A DNA stretch of 64,000 nt from Ceratopteris richardii (GCA_020310875.1 CM035420.1:185541380-185605379); one strand, 5' to 3'. Counted from the first letter of the stretch, positions 44,000 to 57,000 are shown. Notes: generated from the letters alone by a model not told the origin. Numbers and translations: made by a program.

Positions 44000-45850
44000 A
44001 ATCCATAGATAGCCGCCATGTACATTGGGGTGATGATCAACAGAGAACTTTATCTCAACAATTAGAACACTCAGAGGCAAAAGAAGAGGAAGGAGAAGAA
44101 GCAGAAGTAGAAGAAACCATCGGAACCCCAGCATATACAATAGAACTCCGAAGGCTGTATCAAATCATGGAACGAGTGCGGTCGCAACAACTGCTCACCA
44201 AACAAAGCAGTAGGGTGCTCATGGCTCAGCTATTGGAAGAAGCTGGAGTTGACTCCGAATACAGCGAAGGCCTACTATTGGTGGCAAAAACGTATGGGGT
44301 AGTGGAAGTAGTCCAATCAGCGATCCTGAGGTCTCCTATTCAATATGACCCTCGAAGATTCCAAACACGACCACGGTCTGGTAAAAACATCCAAATTCCC
44401 ATTACTACAGGGGGAGGACCTATTATTGAATCCAAACCCATTGAGACAACCTCCCAAACAGTAGTAACCTCTGGCCAAGATCTCCCAATCACCCAGGATG
44501 AATCAACCGAACCACTACCACCGACCCCCCCACCATCACCTCCTCGAACAAAAGCTGTAAATATCACCTGGACTACCCAGCCCACATAGCAAACCTTCAT
44601 TTTCCGTAGTCCCACCTCCAGTTCCACTTTGTTTTCCTCCTTTGAAAACCCTCTATATAATACCACCACCATCATAACAGATTCCTTCATAGAGCTCGCC
44701 ATAGGACAACCATCCCCCATGCCCTCGGCCATAGGCTATCCTGACACTAGATCCATATTCTTTAGTTTCCTTGCCACCATGCCACCTTTCATGGCCTTCC
44801 CACCTCCGGTTTCTCACTTCCCACCTCCCATACCACCAGTCCTTCAACCTGCCCATGACTACTTTTGTAGAATGTTTCAAGCCACCTCCCAACCCCTCCC
44901 GTCGAGCCCATTCCCAACCTCCACACCACACTTATTCACCATGATCACACACACGCACCACCTACCATTCCGGTATACATGGTAGACACTACACTCACTT
45001 CCACCCCTGAGGGTATGGACATTTCACCACCAACGGCACCTCCACCTCCACCTCCCCCCACACTCCCACCTTCTCCCATTTCCCCTCCACCAATTTCACC
45101 CGCACACACATCTCCAATAGACACAACATTCACTCTTCCCATTCCCCATTCCCCTCCCCTTGCATTTTCCATTGTACAAAATACACCTTCATCTATAGGT
45201 AATGCATTTGACACCATGTTCGCATGTGTTTCACAATTAAGGATAGAATACCATCAGCTCCAGCAACATAACGAACGACTGCAAGAGCACTCGGAAATGC
45301 TACAACATCGTCTTGCTACACTAGAAGATGAGAATGCTCGCCTCCAGACACAATTTCAAAATTTACAAGAGGCTCATAACATATTGGAAGTAAAGTTACA
45401 GAACATAGACCAGGAAGCAATACAAGTGGTGGAAGGCCATCTACAAATACAGCTGGAATGCAACTCAAAACTTCAACCAAATATGGCCATACTCAAGCCA
45501 CACCTTGCAGCTGCTCATGAAAAAATTTGATGTCTCCAACTATAGAATCAAGAAAACTTAGAGGCTACCATCGAATGCACACCCGGGGCAACGATCAGTC
45601 CCTCAAAATTCCAAGCAGTGACCCCGAAAAACATAAAGATAATCCTTGAAGATTATGCTATACTACTTGAGGCACATGACTAGTTATCAGAAGAACTAGA
45701 TCAACTGAAGCAGAAACGACAAAAAGACGCGACAGTGGCCCCTCAAACCACGGCCTCCATTGCTTCACTTCTCACGGACTCAGAGCCCCTAAAAGATCTC
45801 CAAAAAAGGTCACAGAATCGCAAGCATGCCTACTACAATACAAAAGTCCT
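44000..45850 (+). pseudogene. E-type accessory ORF in relic D (Pro-rich plus coiled coil)
   Basis: Open pieces at 43,540-44,589, 44,629-44,985 and 44,979-45,530 match the 541-aa ORF of element E along most of its length: Q-Q-L-L-T-K-Q-S-S-R-V-L-M, the Pro-rich middle, and the coiled coil (H-N-E-R-L-Q-E-H-S-E-M-L). Past 45,780 it briefly resembles the start of the second E ORF. Function unknown; a fossil with several breaks. Confidence 0.75.
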
Positions 45851-45879
45851 TTGGAACATCAATCTCAATTGTTTGCATA

Positions 45880-46530
45880 AAAAAAAATAACTAGAATATG
45901 CATGACATGTGAAGAACCTTCTATTTTGGGAATAAAAGCTCCAAGGCTTATGCTCAGAGCTCATAGCTTGGTACAAATTGACCAAAGAGCTTTTGTACAA
46001 ATCTAATCAGAGTGTATGCCTAACTAAATCAAGTTGTTTCATGAGTTTAGCTATACCATACATTGAGAAATGAATCTAACAAGTCAGGGGGTCATTTTGA
46101 CTTTTCATGATCTAGAAGGTGTGCAAACATAGTCACCTTCCTTACTTCATATATCAAGGCCTACTAAAACAAACTTGATGAAAATTGATATCTAAACATA
46201 AGACACTCTAAGCTAGCAATTTCAAGTTACAGTGTATCAAACGAGTGAGTATACATAGAGAAATTGATTCCACAAGATCACTATAATGAGGAAGATGCAG
46301 CAATAGACAGCAGATAGAAATGTACTTCAAGAAATGTATATGCTAATGAACATATGATACAAGGGAAGTGTAATAGACTACACATAGGTGGTGTGAGCTC
46401 AATGTAAGCTCAAGTTTGTATCTCAGTGCCTCTTAGAATGGATCCATATCCCGCGGCTAAAAGTGTGTGTATTTATAGACATTTCTAGAGTTTGAATTTG
46501 AATTTTCCCTCAGCTAAAAGTGATCCTACA
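45880..46530. other. Unresolved spacer with a minus-strand TATA-like box
   Basis: About 650 bp without ORF. On the minus strand ctataaatacacac (about 46,465-46,478) looks like a TATA box, so this could be an LTR of F or a solo LTR, but I found no matching copy or clear ends. Confidence 0.35.
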
Positions 46531-49500
46531 CTTTAAGGATGATTTGAATTGATTCTTCCTACCACATGAGTCATGGGCTTAGCTTCATGAGATTCCTTAT
46601 TCTCTTGGCCTTTACAATTATCCAAATTAAATATGCTCAATGACAAGCATGGGTTTACATGTAGTTCCCTCTTGTGAGGTAATGAAAGAATGTGTAGTAC
46701 TGCATAATTAGCCATGTACTTAGGCTTGTTAATTGCAGCAAAAATATTTGGATCATATATGGATATTCCACTTTTAGAAATAATACGCCCAAGCATTTTT
46801 CCTTTTTTGACAAAGAAAACACACTTTGTTGGGCTAAGATAGACTCTACATATTACACATTTTAGAAAGATAGATCTTATATCTTGTATATGATTTTCTT
46901 TTTTCTCATAAAAGTAAATTATCTTCATGAATTTCCGGCAAGGATCTCAAGAATTCTTCAATATATCGCACATAAACCTTCAAAATGTATCAAGTGCATT
47001 GGTTAAGCCAAATTGCATAAGCTTAAAAGTAGATACACCTCATTCTGTGGCAACTACTATTTTGTTATGATCCTCCAAGGCAATTGGAACTTGATTATAC
47101 CTTGAGAATCCATCCAAAATAACTATAGACTTCCTTCCTACCAATTTTCTCTAGGAGATGATAATTTATAGATGGAGGATAGCTATCCCTAATATTTTCA
47201 ACATTTAATTCCTTACGGTTTATGAAAACCCTAAGCTTTCCATTTTTCTTTAGAACTACAACTATTGGAGACACCCATTTTGTATACTCTATTTCATAGA
47301 TAAATCCTATTGCTAACAACTTATCAATTTCCTCTTTGTTTTTTAGATTACTTATCATTGTATGTGTAATGCCTTTGTTTCACTAGCTTTGCATCTCATG
47401 AAATAAGAAACCTATGTACACAAATACTTGGATCTATTCCTTAAGTATCCTTATAACTATTGGCAAACACATATCTGTACCCTCTGACAAGTTGCAGTAG
47501 AGCTTCTTCTCTTCTCTACTCATATCAAAGTCTATGACTATGTTTCTATGTTGTCCCCCCTCTTAAGTGACTACTTTATTCTTTGTTTCTTCCTATGATA
47601 TATCAAATTTATTCTCTTCCACCTTTTCGAAATTCTTGTCTTTCTTCTTGATTCTTGTTCTTATTTCAAGTTATCTTTCATTTCCTTCATGATTTCTATT
47701 TTTGTTGTATGTTATAGATATTTTATCCTTCATCAAATCTTGTGCTTTTTTATTCTTCAACTATGATTTTCTATCCATTATAACCAAAGAAATAGATTCT
47801 TCTTGTAATTGTTCATCTTCAATATCCTTTTGAAGTTTTTTGTTCTTCATGGTTTCTTTATTGTCTTCTAGGGCATTTTTGTCTTGATTTTCTTATTCAA
47901 CTATATTCAATTATGCTTGCACCATCCTCAAGGTTATATGGAAGATGTCATATCCACCATCATCTTGGAAATTAATTCACACATTCTCCTCATTTGTTAC
48001 ATCTAATGTAGACAAGATATGTGTCCAACGATAAGGCCCAAATTGTTCATCTTTAAACACTTATGGAACATATCTATCATCCTCCATAGCCCCTTCATTC
48101 ACACAATACTCTTTCCTAAGAAAGAACATGTTAGGAAGTTTCTTGTATATTGGCCCAAATGTGCACAATTAAGCTTCACTTTCAATCCTTCTATCTACAG
48201 AGGCATTTTCACTAGAATGAAGATCATTGTGAACCATGTTCCATTTCCTAAGAGGAGTATCATGGTAAGTTCCATTTTTTAGATTCACTCTAGTAACATC
48301 ACCCTTATGTTGTAGATATAAACAATTCTTTCCCTAGTATTGTACTCCATTTAGTTTACTCATAAATGTTCTTCCCAATATAATATCATAAGATAGGTGT
48401 GGAAATTCCACTATGGCAAAAGTATGCTCCATCTCAATTACACAAGTATTTATCGATACTTTCTCCCATAGTCCTAATGATTTCTCAATATGACTATCTA
48501 CCAACTGTAATCTCATTCTAGTAGGTTTGAGTTTAGGTGACCCCCATTCTTGCCATGTCTTCTTTTTTCTTTAGAATCTCATCAAAATGATAGTACACGA
48601 TCTTTACATCATCACTTACCTTCGTGTCTATCTTCAATTGCATACTAGATGATGACTTCCATTATGTGGTTGATATGCAATTGAAGTAATAGACAGCTTG
48701 GTGTCTATTACTTTTGGAAGACGAGGGACATCGTCCTTTCCATATTTTCCCATCTAGGTCTTCTAGCTTTGGTTTTGGTAAGATCCTAGTCTCCAACTAT
48801 TGTGGCTCTCCCTCTAGGATCTTTTGAGCTAACTCTATCATCTTTTTTCACAAATGCATCCTTTCTATTTACAAGTTTGGCATAGGGTAAATCCTATCTT
48901 GATCATAAGGCCTTGGTCCTTATTTGATTATTTCTTTATAAGTTTCCATCAAAATATCAAAATGCTATTGCAATGGATTTGCAAGTAAATATTGCCTTGG
49001 TTTCTTAATCAATCTTTTTCTTTCTTTCTTTAGATGAATTTATTTCATTGGACTCTTGTAATGAAATTTCCAAATCTTCTACTCTTTGGCCCATTTTACC
49101 TTTTTCTTAGCTCTCTTATCGTTCCAAGAAAGTCTTTTTCTAAAATGTAACTCCACGTTATCTTCACTTTTTGAGTTTTCCAAATTTTGTTGAGCTTTCT
49201 CTTGAGCCCTTATTAACATATTTGTGGAGACTATCTCCTCCTGATCACTACTAAAAGTAGACAATATGTCCACAACCTTCAATGTAATTTTATTATGAGG
49301 GATCCGCTTATTAGGTTTTTTTAAGACAATCCCTAATGTTTTCTCTACCACAATCCTTGCAATAGGAACATGTACTCTTAAGTCAGGTGGTTGAGGAAAA
49401 TCTCTTAGAAAATGTTCCACCCCCATACCTAAAAGATGATATTTATGAGTAGGTTTGAATTGTGGCTTTCAATTGGTCACATGAATGTAGCAACATCTAT

Positions 49501-51320
49501 TTCATATCTTCCATTACCCAAATGTAATGCATGCAATTTAGGGTCCTTGTTATATGTATAATCCCAATTAGTATCTTTAGAATGATCATCAAAGTTACTA
49601 TTAAACACCAAAGACCTTTCTAAATTCTCTTCAGTTGGATTATACTTGATAGGAACTACATTTGTTGGTAGAGGAATTTGTTTTCTTAGAAGTGGCCTAG
49701 CTTGCCCCAAAAATCTCTTTCTCTTATTTTCATGGGATAATTCTGATACTTTCTCTCTCTTATAGGCTATCTATTATAGAAAAATATATCTGTAGTATGA
49801 TTTGTTCATTTCTTTTCCAGGTACAATATTCCAAACTTCTTCTATACTCTAAATGAGATGATTCATAATAATCACACACATGTTTTGAATGATTTTCACC
49901 AAAAATCTATGACTTCTTGACTTATGTAGATCTAGAGTTTGAAATGTTTTTACTTATTCTTTAGAGCTTGGATAAGTCATGTGGTATCTCTTCCATAGGA
50001 GGAATCTCATTATATCAAATTTTACTTTGGTCATATACCATGAGGTCAATACCTCTCTTATCATGCAAATCAATGGCTTATTTAATGCACAAGCATCAGA
50101 TAAACCCTTAATAAAGAGTGATACCCTGTTTGGAGTTCATGGATTTTCATCATTTGGACACTTATCCAAATATTGCTCAAATTTCTTAGCAGGAATCCTC
50201 ACACTCTCATCATGATTTTGATTGAAAGCATGGATCAAGGTAGGCGGCTATGCTTGATTCCTCTATGGGAGAATTTACCAATGAATTCTTCCATAATCTC
50301 TCTATGTCCAAATTCATTTCATTTCTTAGAGCTTGAAACCAAGATAGGGCTGGTCTAGTTAATGCCAACTAAAAAGCTTCAAACTGAGCAGTATACTCAC
50401 TAAAATCCTTTGCCCTCAGTTTTCTCTTAGAATAGGCTACATGATCATGTGGATCAGTAGCTCCATTATATTGATTCTTCAAAGACTTATCAACTTGTGA
50501 TTTTTGAAGCTTTCTCCCTTGACTATTCCAATCATACCTTCTTTTGATGGGAAACTCTTCTTCTTTGAAGAAGGGATTACGTGAGGCTTGATGCCTTTAT
50601 TTCCTTTGTTTCTCAATAGGATTATATTTCTCAATAAGAGTCTCCCCTTGTTTCAAGAAAGGATTAAGTGAGGCTTGATGCCTTTTTGTCCCTTGCTTCT
50701 CTATAGGATTATGTTTCCTACATCATATATTACCTTTAACTGATTGCCAATCTCATTAGGGTTTTCTAGGTTTTGATCCCAAGCTTCTTTATTTGCATAG
50801 TGATCAAAGTAATTAGTATCATCATGTTTATTAACAAGAATATAAACATATCATTGCCTAACTCATACCTGCCATCTTTGAATTGTGCCATGAGAATAAA
50901 ATTTGAATGCATTTCTAAGTCCCTCAATCTTATCAATTCCTAGTGCATTCCATCTTGATATACACAAGATTCAAACCTATTTGTATATAGGTACTTGAGA
51001 ATGTTTTTGTAGTCTCCTTGGATAGACGTTTCAAGCTCGAAATTATGGCCTTCTATGTTTATTTGAGATATTCGTGTATCACACTTCTCGAAACTATCAC
51101 GTTGATAATTTTGATATCTTCTAGGTTCCTCTAGGTATAGATGTTTTGTTTAATCAATCTAGACTTCAACTTCATCAAATTCATTTGCCTCTTTCTGTGT
51201 ATTTTTATGTTTTGCTCTGAATTTTATCAACTCTCCAACTTTGTTTATTATTTTTTTTATGCTCTTCACTTTGTCTCTTCTTAGACAATTAACCATACCT
51301 TTTTCTTTAGTTGACATCTC
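46530..51320 (-). mobile_element. Old gypsy relic F, minus strand
   Basis: On the minus strand: Gag N-terminal (about 51,100-50,850), Gag core and zinc-knuckle region (about 50,500-49,080), protease (48,334-48,516, with I-I-L-G-R-T-F), linker, and RT (about 47,360-46,530, with K-L-R-V-F-I-N and K-C-V-F-F-V-K-K-G-K-M-L-G). It is distantly related to B, C and D, much more AT-rich, and broken at very many places. No LTR was identified. Probably the oldest element in the right half; element C has inserted at its 5' side. Confidence 0.8.
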
Positions 51321-51326
51321 GGTTTT

Positions 51327-51966
51327 TGTTGGAAGCAGCCAGAGTCACAGACGCCACGGAAGCATGTAAAGACGGAGCAGGGAGCCAGTTGGATCAATTT
51401 TCCAAACAAATATGTTTCTTATTATTTCTTCAAACATATTGTTATCACTAATTGTAACATATGTATCATAGAAAACCCCATTTTGTAATCCATAGCTCCA
51501 TTTTGTGCAAGCCGAGGAGTCCTCGAGCTTGAGGAGCTTAGGTAGAATGCGCGTACCAATTTTCGTTATTTTTAGATACCGTTTACCCTTCCAAATAGCA
51601 TCTAGGACCTATTTTTTAACTATGCCGGTCACTAGATGTGAAACCGGTCAAAACTAGTCTAGAAACTATAAAAAGAGCTAGAGAGCTCATTTTTGAAGTT
51701 AGCTTGTTTGAGTAGAGAAGAGCTTAGAGCTATTTTGAACTTGTAAGAGTATTCTTGAGTAATAGAGCTAATTTCTCACCTTCCATTGTGTCTTGCTTGT
51801 CTCTTCATTGTGTGTGTGTATGTGTGTGTGCATCTTTGTGCTTCTCACCTTCACTCTCACTTTATCTCACGTTCACGATCTTCATATCACTCCCATCTCT
51901 TCCGCGGATTGACATTAAGGAGGTGGAGCTTCTTAATGTGGTTCTCACCATTGTGCTAGAGCAACA
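51327..51966 (+). repeat. 5' LTR of gypsy C
   Basis: 640 bp, TGTTGGAAGC...AACA. TATAAAAAG at 51,667-51,675. It shares the ctcgagcttgaggag block, a GT-rich tract and the gcggattgacattaa end with the other two LTRs of the family. Confidence 0.88.
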
Positions 51967-51973
51967 CCAAATT

Positions 51974-51991
51974 TGGTGCCGTTGCCGGGGA
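51974..51991 (+). promoter_or_regulatory. Gypsy C primer binding site, tRNA-Asp type
   Basis: tggtgccgttgccgggga starts 7 bases after the LTR and matches the tRNA-Asp 3' end complement apart from one base. Confidence 0.88.
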
Positions 51992-52270
51992 TCGAGTATA
52001 GGACAAATGTGTGATGGTAAGAGTATAGCAAGAAGTGGCGTTGGAAGGTAAAAATTTCAGTTTTTGTTGTTGTTTTTACTTAGTTTTTAGTGTTTTTCAC
52101 CTTCCCCATACTCCATCTTCATCATCGCATCATCATCTTCATCTCCAAAAAAATCAGAAAATTCACCATATCCACCCATTCACCTCATTTCCCTTCATTT
52201 GTGCATGCGAGAGAGCGAGAGAGAACTTTTGTGCTTGTGTGTGCTTGTGTTTTCTTGAGTTTTCTTGCAG

Positions 52271-53619
52271 GTACAGAGCTCCAGTGCATCAGGAAAGCTT
52301 GGAAAAGGTAAAAATTTACTCTCTGTCAAAGATCTGCCGAGTGTGGCGGACCATCGCGATGGTCTGCAACCTTCGGAATTCTTGGTAGGTGACCACACCA
52401 CGAGGTAGGCGACCTTTGCGCATCTACGAATCCACAGGCGCATCTCAAAAATCATCAGTTTGGTCGACCATCGCGATTGGCTCAGACCATCGCGATTGTG
52501 TCGCACCATCGCGATAGGCTCACGCCATCGCGACGGCTCGGCCGGACCATCGCGACGGTCTCGGACCATCGCGACGGTTCACTTGAGCCATCGCGACGGT
52601 CCACTTGGACCATTGCGATTGTTCAGCTGACCCCGGACCATCGCGATTGGCTCACGCCATCGCCACGACAGTGCCACGTGTCAAGATAGACCATCGCGAC
52701 GGTTCGTTTTTCGGACCATCGCGACAGCCCAAAATCGGACCATCGCGATTGGCTCACGCCATCGCACTTGTGACCATCGCGACGGTTCACTTCGGACCAT
52801 CGCGATTGTCCACCTTTGACCGTTGACCGCGCCATCGCGATTGTCTGCCTGATCACGCCATCGCGACGGTTCATTTTTCGGACCATCGCGACGGTCCATT
52901 TCCACGCCATCGCGATCGTTCACTTCGGGCCATCGCGACGGTTCGACCTCACGCCATCGCGACGGTTCGACCTCACGCCATCGCGATCGTTCACTTCGGG
53001 CCATCGCGACGGTTCGACCTCACGCCATCGCGACGGTTCGACCTCACGCCATCGCGACGGTTTGACCTCACGCCATCGCGATCGTTCACTTCGGGCCATC
53101 GCGACGGTTCACCTTTTCGCACCATCGCGACTGTCCAAATTCCACGCCATCGCGACGGTTCGCTTGGACCATCGCGACGGTCCCAGACCATCGCGATTGT
53201 GCACCCCCATCGCAAATTTAGGGTTACATTTTTTGACCAATTTTGGGGGTATTTTTGAGAAATTTTTGGACCATTAGACTCATAGGAGACCCCTTAGCTC
53301 ATATTTGAGGGAAAACTGGATTGTCAGTTTTTACCCCCCAGGGCCTGAATGCTCATAACTTTTTCATCCGAAGTCCGTTTTTTGAGCTTAATAGCTCGTT
53401 AGAAAGCTCGTGACGAGCACTACGTGACCTCAACTGTTTTTTTTCATAAAGAATACATCTATTTTTGGATAAGCTATTTTGAGGTTCACTTAGTTTGGGA
53501 CTAGGAAGCCAGGGGGCACACATTGAAAATTTGGGCAAAAGGGAAGGGACTTAAAAGGTGTATATACTCAAGTGCTTGATCATCCAACTGTGAATTGGTC
53601 TAATATTGGATTTCTCCAG
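52271..53619 (+). other. Candidate leader intron of gypsy C
   Basis: tttcttgcag|gt (52,270/52,271) and tttctccag|gt (53,619/53,620) parallel the sites in B. Each is an acceptor-like AG followed at once by a donor-like GT. An upstream gatg|gtaag (about 52,014) is also conserved in B (about 32,449). The array lies inside. Splicing is inferred only. Confidence 0.35.
52463..53213 (+). repeat. Long CATCGCGA tandem array in the leader of C
   Basis: About 30 exact copies of catcgcga in ~750 bp plus variants, with units of 19-28 bp of the form accatcgcgacggttcactt. In 52,925-53,095 a regular 24-bp unit with gccatcgcgacggttcgacc dominates and alternates with a gatcgttcacttcggg variant. CpG-dense and near-palindromic. 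One isolated unit lies at about 52,350. Confidence 0.95.
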
Positions 53620-54031
53620 GTCTAGCAAGGGCAATCAAAGGCAAGCAAGCAAGGCAGTGAAGACAGCAAAGCTTGGGAAGCGCGATTTCTTGGGCATCAG
53701 CGCAACCAGAAAAGCTGACTCGAGGTTGGAAGATTACTCAACCCCCTCAGTCAATTCTTAGCTTAGGCTAAACGTTAGCATTGTGGATTTAAGACGATAG
53801 GAACGCCTCAAGTTCAAGATACTTAATTCTTTCAAGCTTAAGACTACAAGTAAAGGTGTGTGACACGAAAACCTAAAGGAAAGAACATAATTCTGACGGA
53901 ACGAGAACTCAAGATTATAACGGAAAGTCGAATTCCTGACGCATGCATTAAGACAAGAATCCAAAGAAAATTAAAAAGAATCAAGAAAGTAATAACAAAG
54001 AACCATTGACGATCTAAGTGTGTGACTGAGT
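53214..54031 (+). other. Leader of gypsy C between array and Gag
   Basis: No ORF of note. From about 53,620 it resembles the B and D leaders. Gag starts in the shared atgaaccttagatc context. Confidence 0.7.
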
Positions 54032-57000
54032 GTGCAAGGAAGAAAATTAATGAACCTTAGATCAGGGAGACACATAGGTAAGTCGGACCGACGAAGCCTT
54101 AGATCATCAGAGGCAAGTGTAAGAACTACTGCACGATCGTGGGCTCAGCAATTGAATAGTAATTACCCCTACGAGAGCTCAGATACTAGCGAATCAGAAA
54201 TGGCATTTAGCACAGACAGACCAGAAGGAGGGTCTCATGTAGCATACTTAGAAAAACCTGAAGGACCCTATAGAACGCAATTAGAGTTTCTCCGAACCAA
54301 CCGATTAGGTGCTCGCATCTATGAGGATGGTTTGCAAAGGCAAGTGGTGCAACTGCACAACCCTGATCAACCCATTGGATTGGAAAGACCAGTGGTGAAA
54401 TTTGAGAGAGACGCTTACATAGACAAAAAAGGAACCATGTACGTCCTAAGTACGCAGCCAAACGATACTAATGAGTTTGGCACAATTCAGTTAGAGACGG
54501 AAGCGAAATTTCAAGGAAAAGAACCGTTAGAAGAACCTAGAACACCTAGAGGGAAATCCGTATTAACAAGAGTACTCATCCCAGAATGGATCCCTCAAGA
54601 TAACAGGAGCACCGAGTTGTTTGTAAATAAAGAGACAGATGAAGCCTTTTGGAGGTACAGAAAGGAACACCCTGGTGAGATAGGCATCATTACAATTTAT
54701 GAATTCAAGGACCCAGATACACCTGGAAAGGTTGTATACCTGGATGAGACTTCAGAAAGAGTCTTTGTGGTGCCTGACCGCGCTAAAAACACATACACAT
54801 GGAGAGGTGAATTGGTATTCCCTCCATCTAGAACGAACATGAATACAAGTCAACAAGGGGCAGGAACATCCTCAGCCCATGGAAATCAAAGAGAAGGAAA
54901 TAAAGAGAGACCGGAAGTAAGCTTTAATCACCCCATAGGGAGGGATAGAACAACCACGAACACTAATAGAGCGGATAGACAAAGAGATCATGGAATACCA
55001 GGTGGTAGAGATGATTTTCCTCTACCTAGACCACGTGAACACGCAAGAGTATTGAGACCCACTCAATTAGTAAAATCAATGAAGAATTATTTTGATGGGA
55101 CAGGAGATCCCTATGACCATGTTGCAGAATTCAAGCAAGTACTAAGAGCAGAACAAGTCGAGGACATGTTCACGCAATACAACGCATTTGGGCTAACGTT
55201 AAAGAATACCGCTTTAACTTGGTTCCAACCATTGCAACAAAGGCAATTTAGAGACATCCATCACTTTTTAGAGTCATTCATCACTGAATTCTCTAAAAGT
55301 GGGATTAGACATGACACGTCTTCGTTGATTCATAGCTTTAAACAAACCCCTCAGGAAACAGTTAGACTGGCAGGACGTAGGTTTAGACAATATGTTGAAC
55401 GATGCCCAATGCAAGAGCTACCCTCACAAGCTAAGCAAGTGTCTTTGTTTTTAGATGGCTTGTTGAGCGCTAAACTATGCTCCTATGTGTACCTAAAAGA
55501 ACCCAGAACGCTAGAGGAGTGTGTAAGAATATGTATAGACATCGAGGACAACCTAGGAGACGAGTTGGAACTCTCAAAGGTCTATAAGGACTCAGATTGT
55601 TCTTCTCTAGCATCCACAAAATTGTCTAATTCGATAGAGGACCTAGCAGAAAAAGTGGCCCAAAAACTAGGAGTTTCTAGTAAACAGGTGCCCAAGCTAC
55701 CAACTAATGTACGTTGTTACACTTGTGGTGGAAATCATTTGGCAAACGTGTGCCCCAATGCACCTCAACCTCAAGCCAACCCTAGTGGCCAATATTGTAC
55801 AATTGAGAGAAGATACACGAATCATACGGCTCAGGACTACCCATACAACAAACAAACCGTGAGGCAGAACCACCCGCAAACATACCAGCAGCCAGGTAGG
55901 TATCAAGGCCAATACAATGCTCAGCCTTATTACTATAGGCCTCCTCAGAACTACCCTTACCAGGCTCAACAGAGACCTCAACCTGTTTTAGCTCAGCAGC
56001 CACCCCCACCAGCGAATGTCATCTCAGTCAAATACGCTGCTGCAGAAGAAAACCTAAGTAGGGCCTTAGTGCCTTCTTCACCCTTGATCACAGAAAGTGA
56101 CCCTAACTCAAACAATTTTGACTCTACTCATGTAACTAGTCCACCCGCTTATTACACGGAGTCACCAGAACATGTGGAGACATATCATTATGATAGTCCA
56201 CCAATGGAACCTAGTTGGGAGCCAGACTATGCTAATGTGATGTACGCAAACCCAAACCCACGGCCCCAATTGAGACAACAGAGACCACAGGGCCCTAGAG
56301 GACCATGCTTTAGGTGCCAAGGAGATCACTTCATTAAGGATTGTCCACATCCCCCAATAGCAACGCAATCACAGTACTATAGCATACAAGGCTTTTGTGC
56401 CGATTGTGGCAAAGAGCACGTAATCAAAGATTGTCCTAAGAACCCAGTTAACACTTCGAATGTGACACCGATCAACGTGATAGGTATTGTAAACACCGCA
56501 GATGGATCTAACCCTACATACGTGCCTATCCAAGCTATAACCAGAGCCCAGGCACTCTTACAAAACCAACAGCTTAATCATGAGAAAGTAGCCGGAACTA
56601 GTGAAGTTGCAGAATCTAGCAGTAAAAAGACAAAATCTTGGAAAGATTCTAGGGAAAGAATCAAGAGAAAGTGGAGTAAAAAGATAAGTGAGTTGGAAGG
56701 AAGTTTAAGGGAATCTAGAGCCAAAATACAAGAATTCACTTCACAAGAATTAAACCAAGAAATCCCAGCTCAGAAATCAGGATCAGTTTTAGCGGAACCC
56801 ATACCAGAAGATCTAGACATGATGTTTCGTGCATATCAGGCTAGAATAAAAGAGGGACCTCAAGTAACGGAAATGAGTAAAAACTACCCTCGAGCTGATC
56901 TAGAAACTGAGAGAACTAAACTTTGCATGAAGATGGTAGAGTTAGCACAAGCTTTATTAGAAGCCTCTAGATATCTTAATTGGAATAACATGGCAAAACC

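Larger units (their letters stand above)
38700..45880 (+). mobile_element. Gypsy relic D with E-type accessory ORF
   Basis: Begins within leader sequence (no 5' LTR), followed by Gag, protease, acidic linker, a trace of the RT start, and then an ORF closely related to the 541-aa ORF of element E. RNase H and integrase are not present, so D looks like a gag-bearing non-autonomous derivative. No 3' LTR was found; recognisable sequence ends near 45,850 in an A-rich stretch. It carries many breaks, more than B, so it is probably older or less constrained. Confidence 0.85.

Noticed and set aside
45880-46530. LTR of relic F
   Set aside because: Only a TATA-like box supports it; no TG...CA ends or second copy found, so left unresolved.
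52463-53213. CRISPR array
   Set aside because: Repeats with variable gaps superficially resemble one, but units are 19-28 bp, spacers are a few bases and partly repeated, and the array is inside a plant gypsy leader.
52816-53277. Arg/His/Ser-rich ORFs over the leader arrays (also 32,824-33,204)
   Set aside because: They exist in several frames on both strands because the unit lacks stops; they follow the repeat, not a protein.
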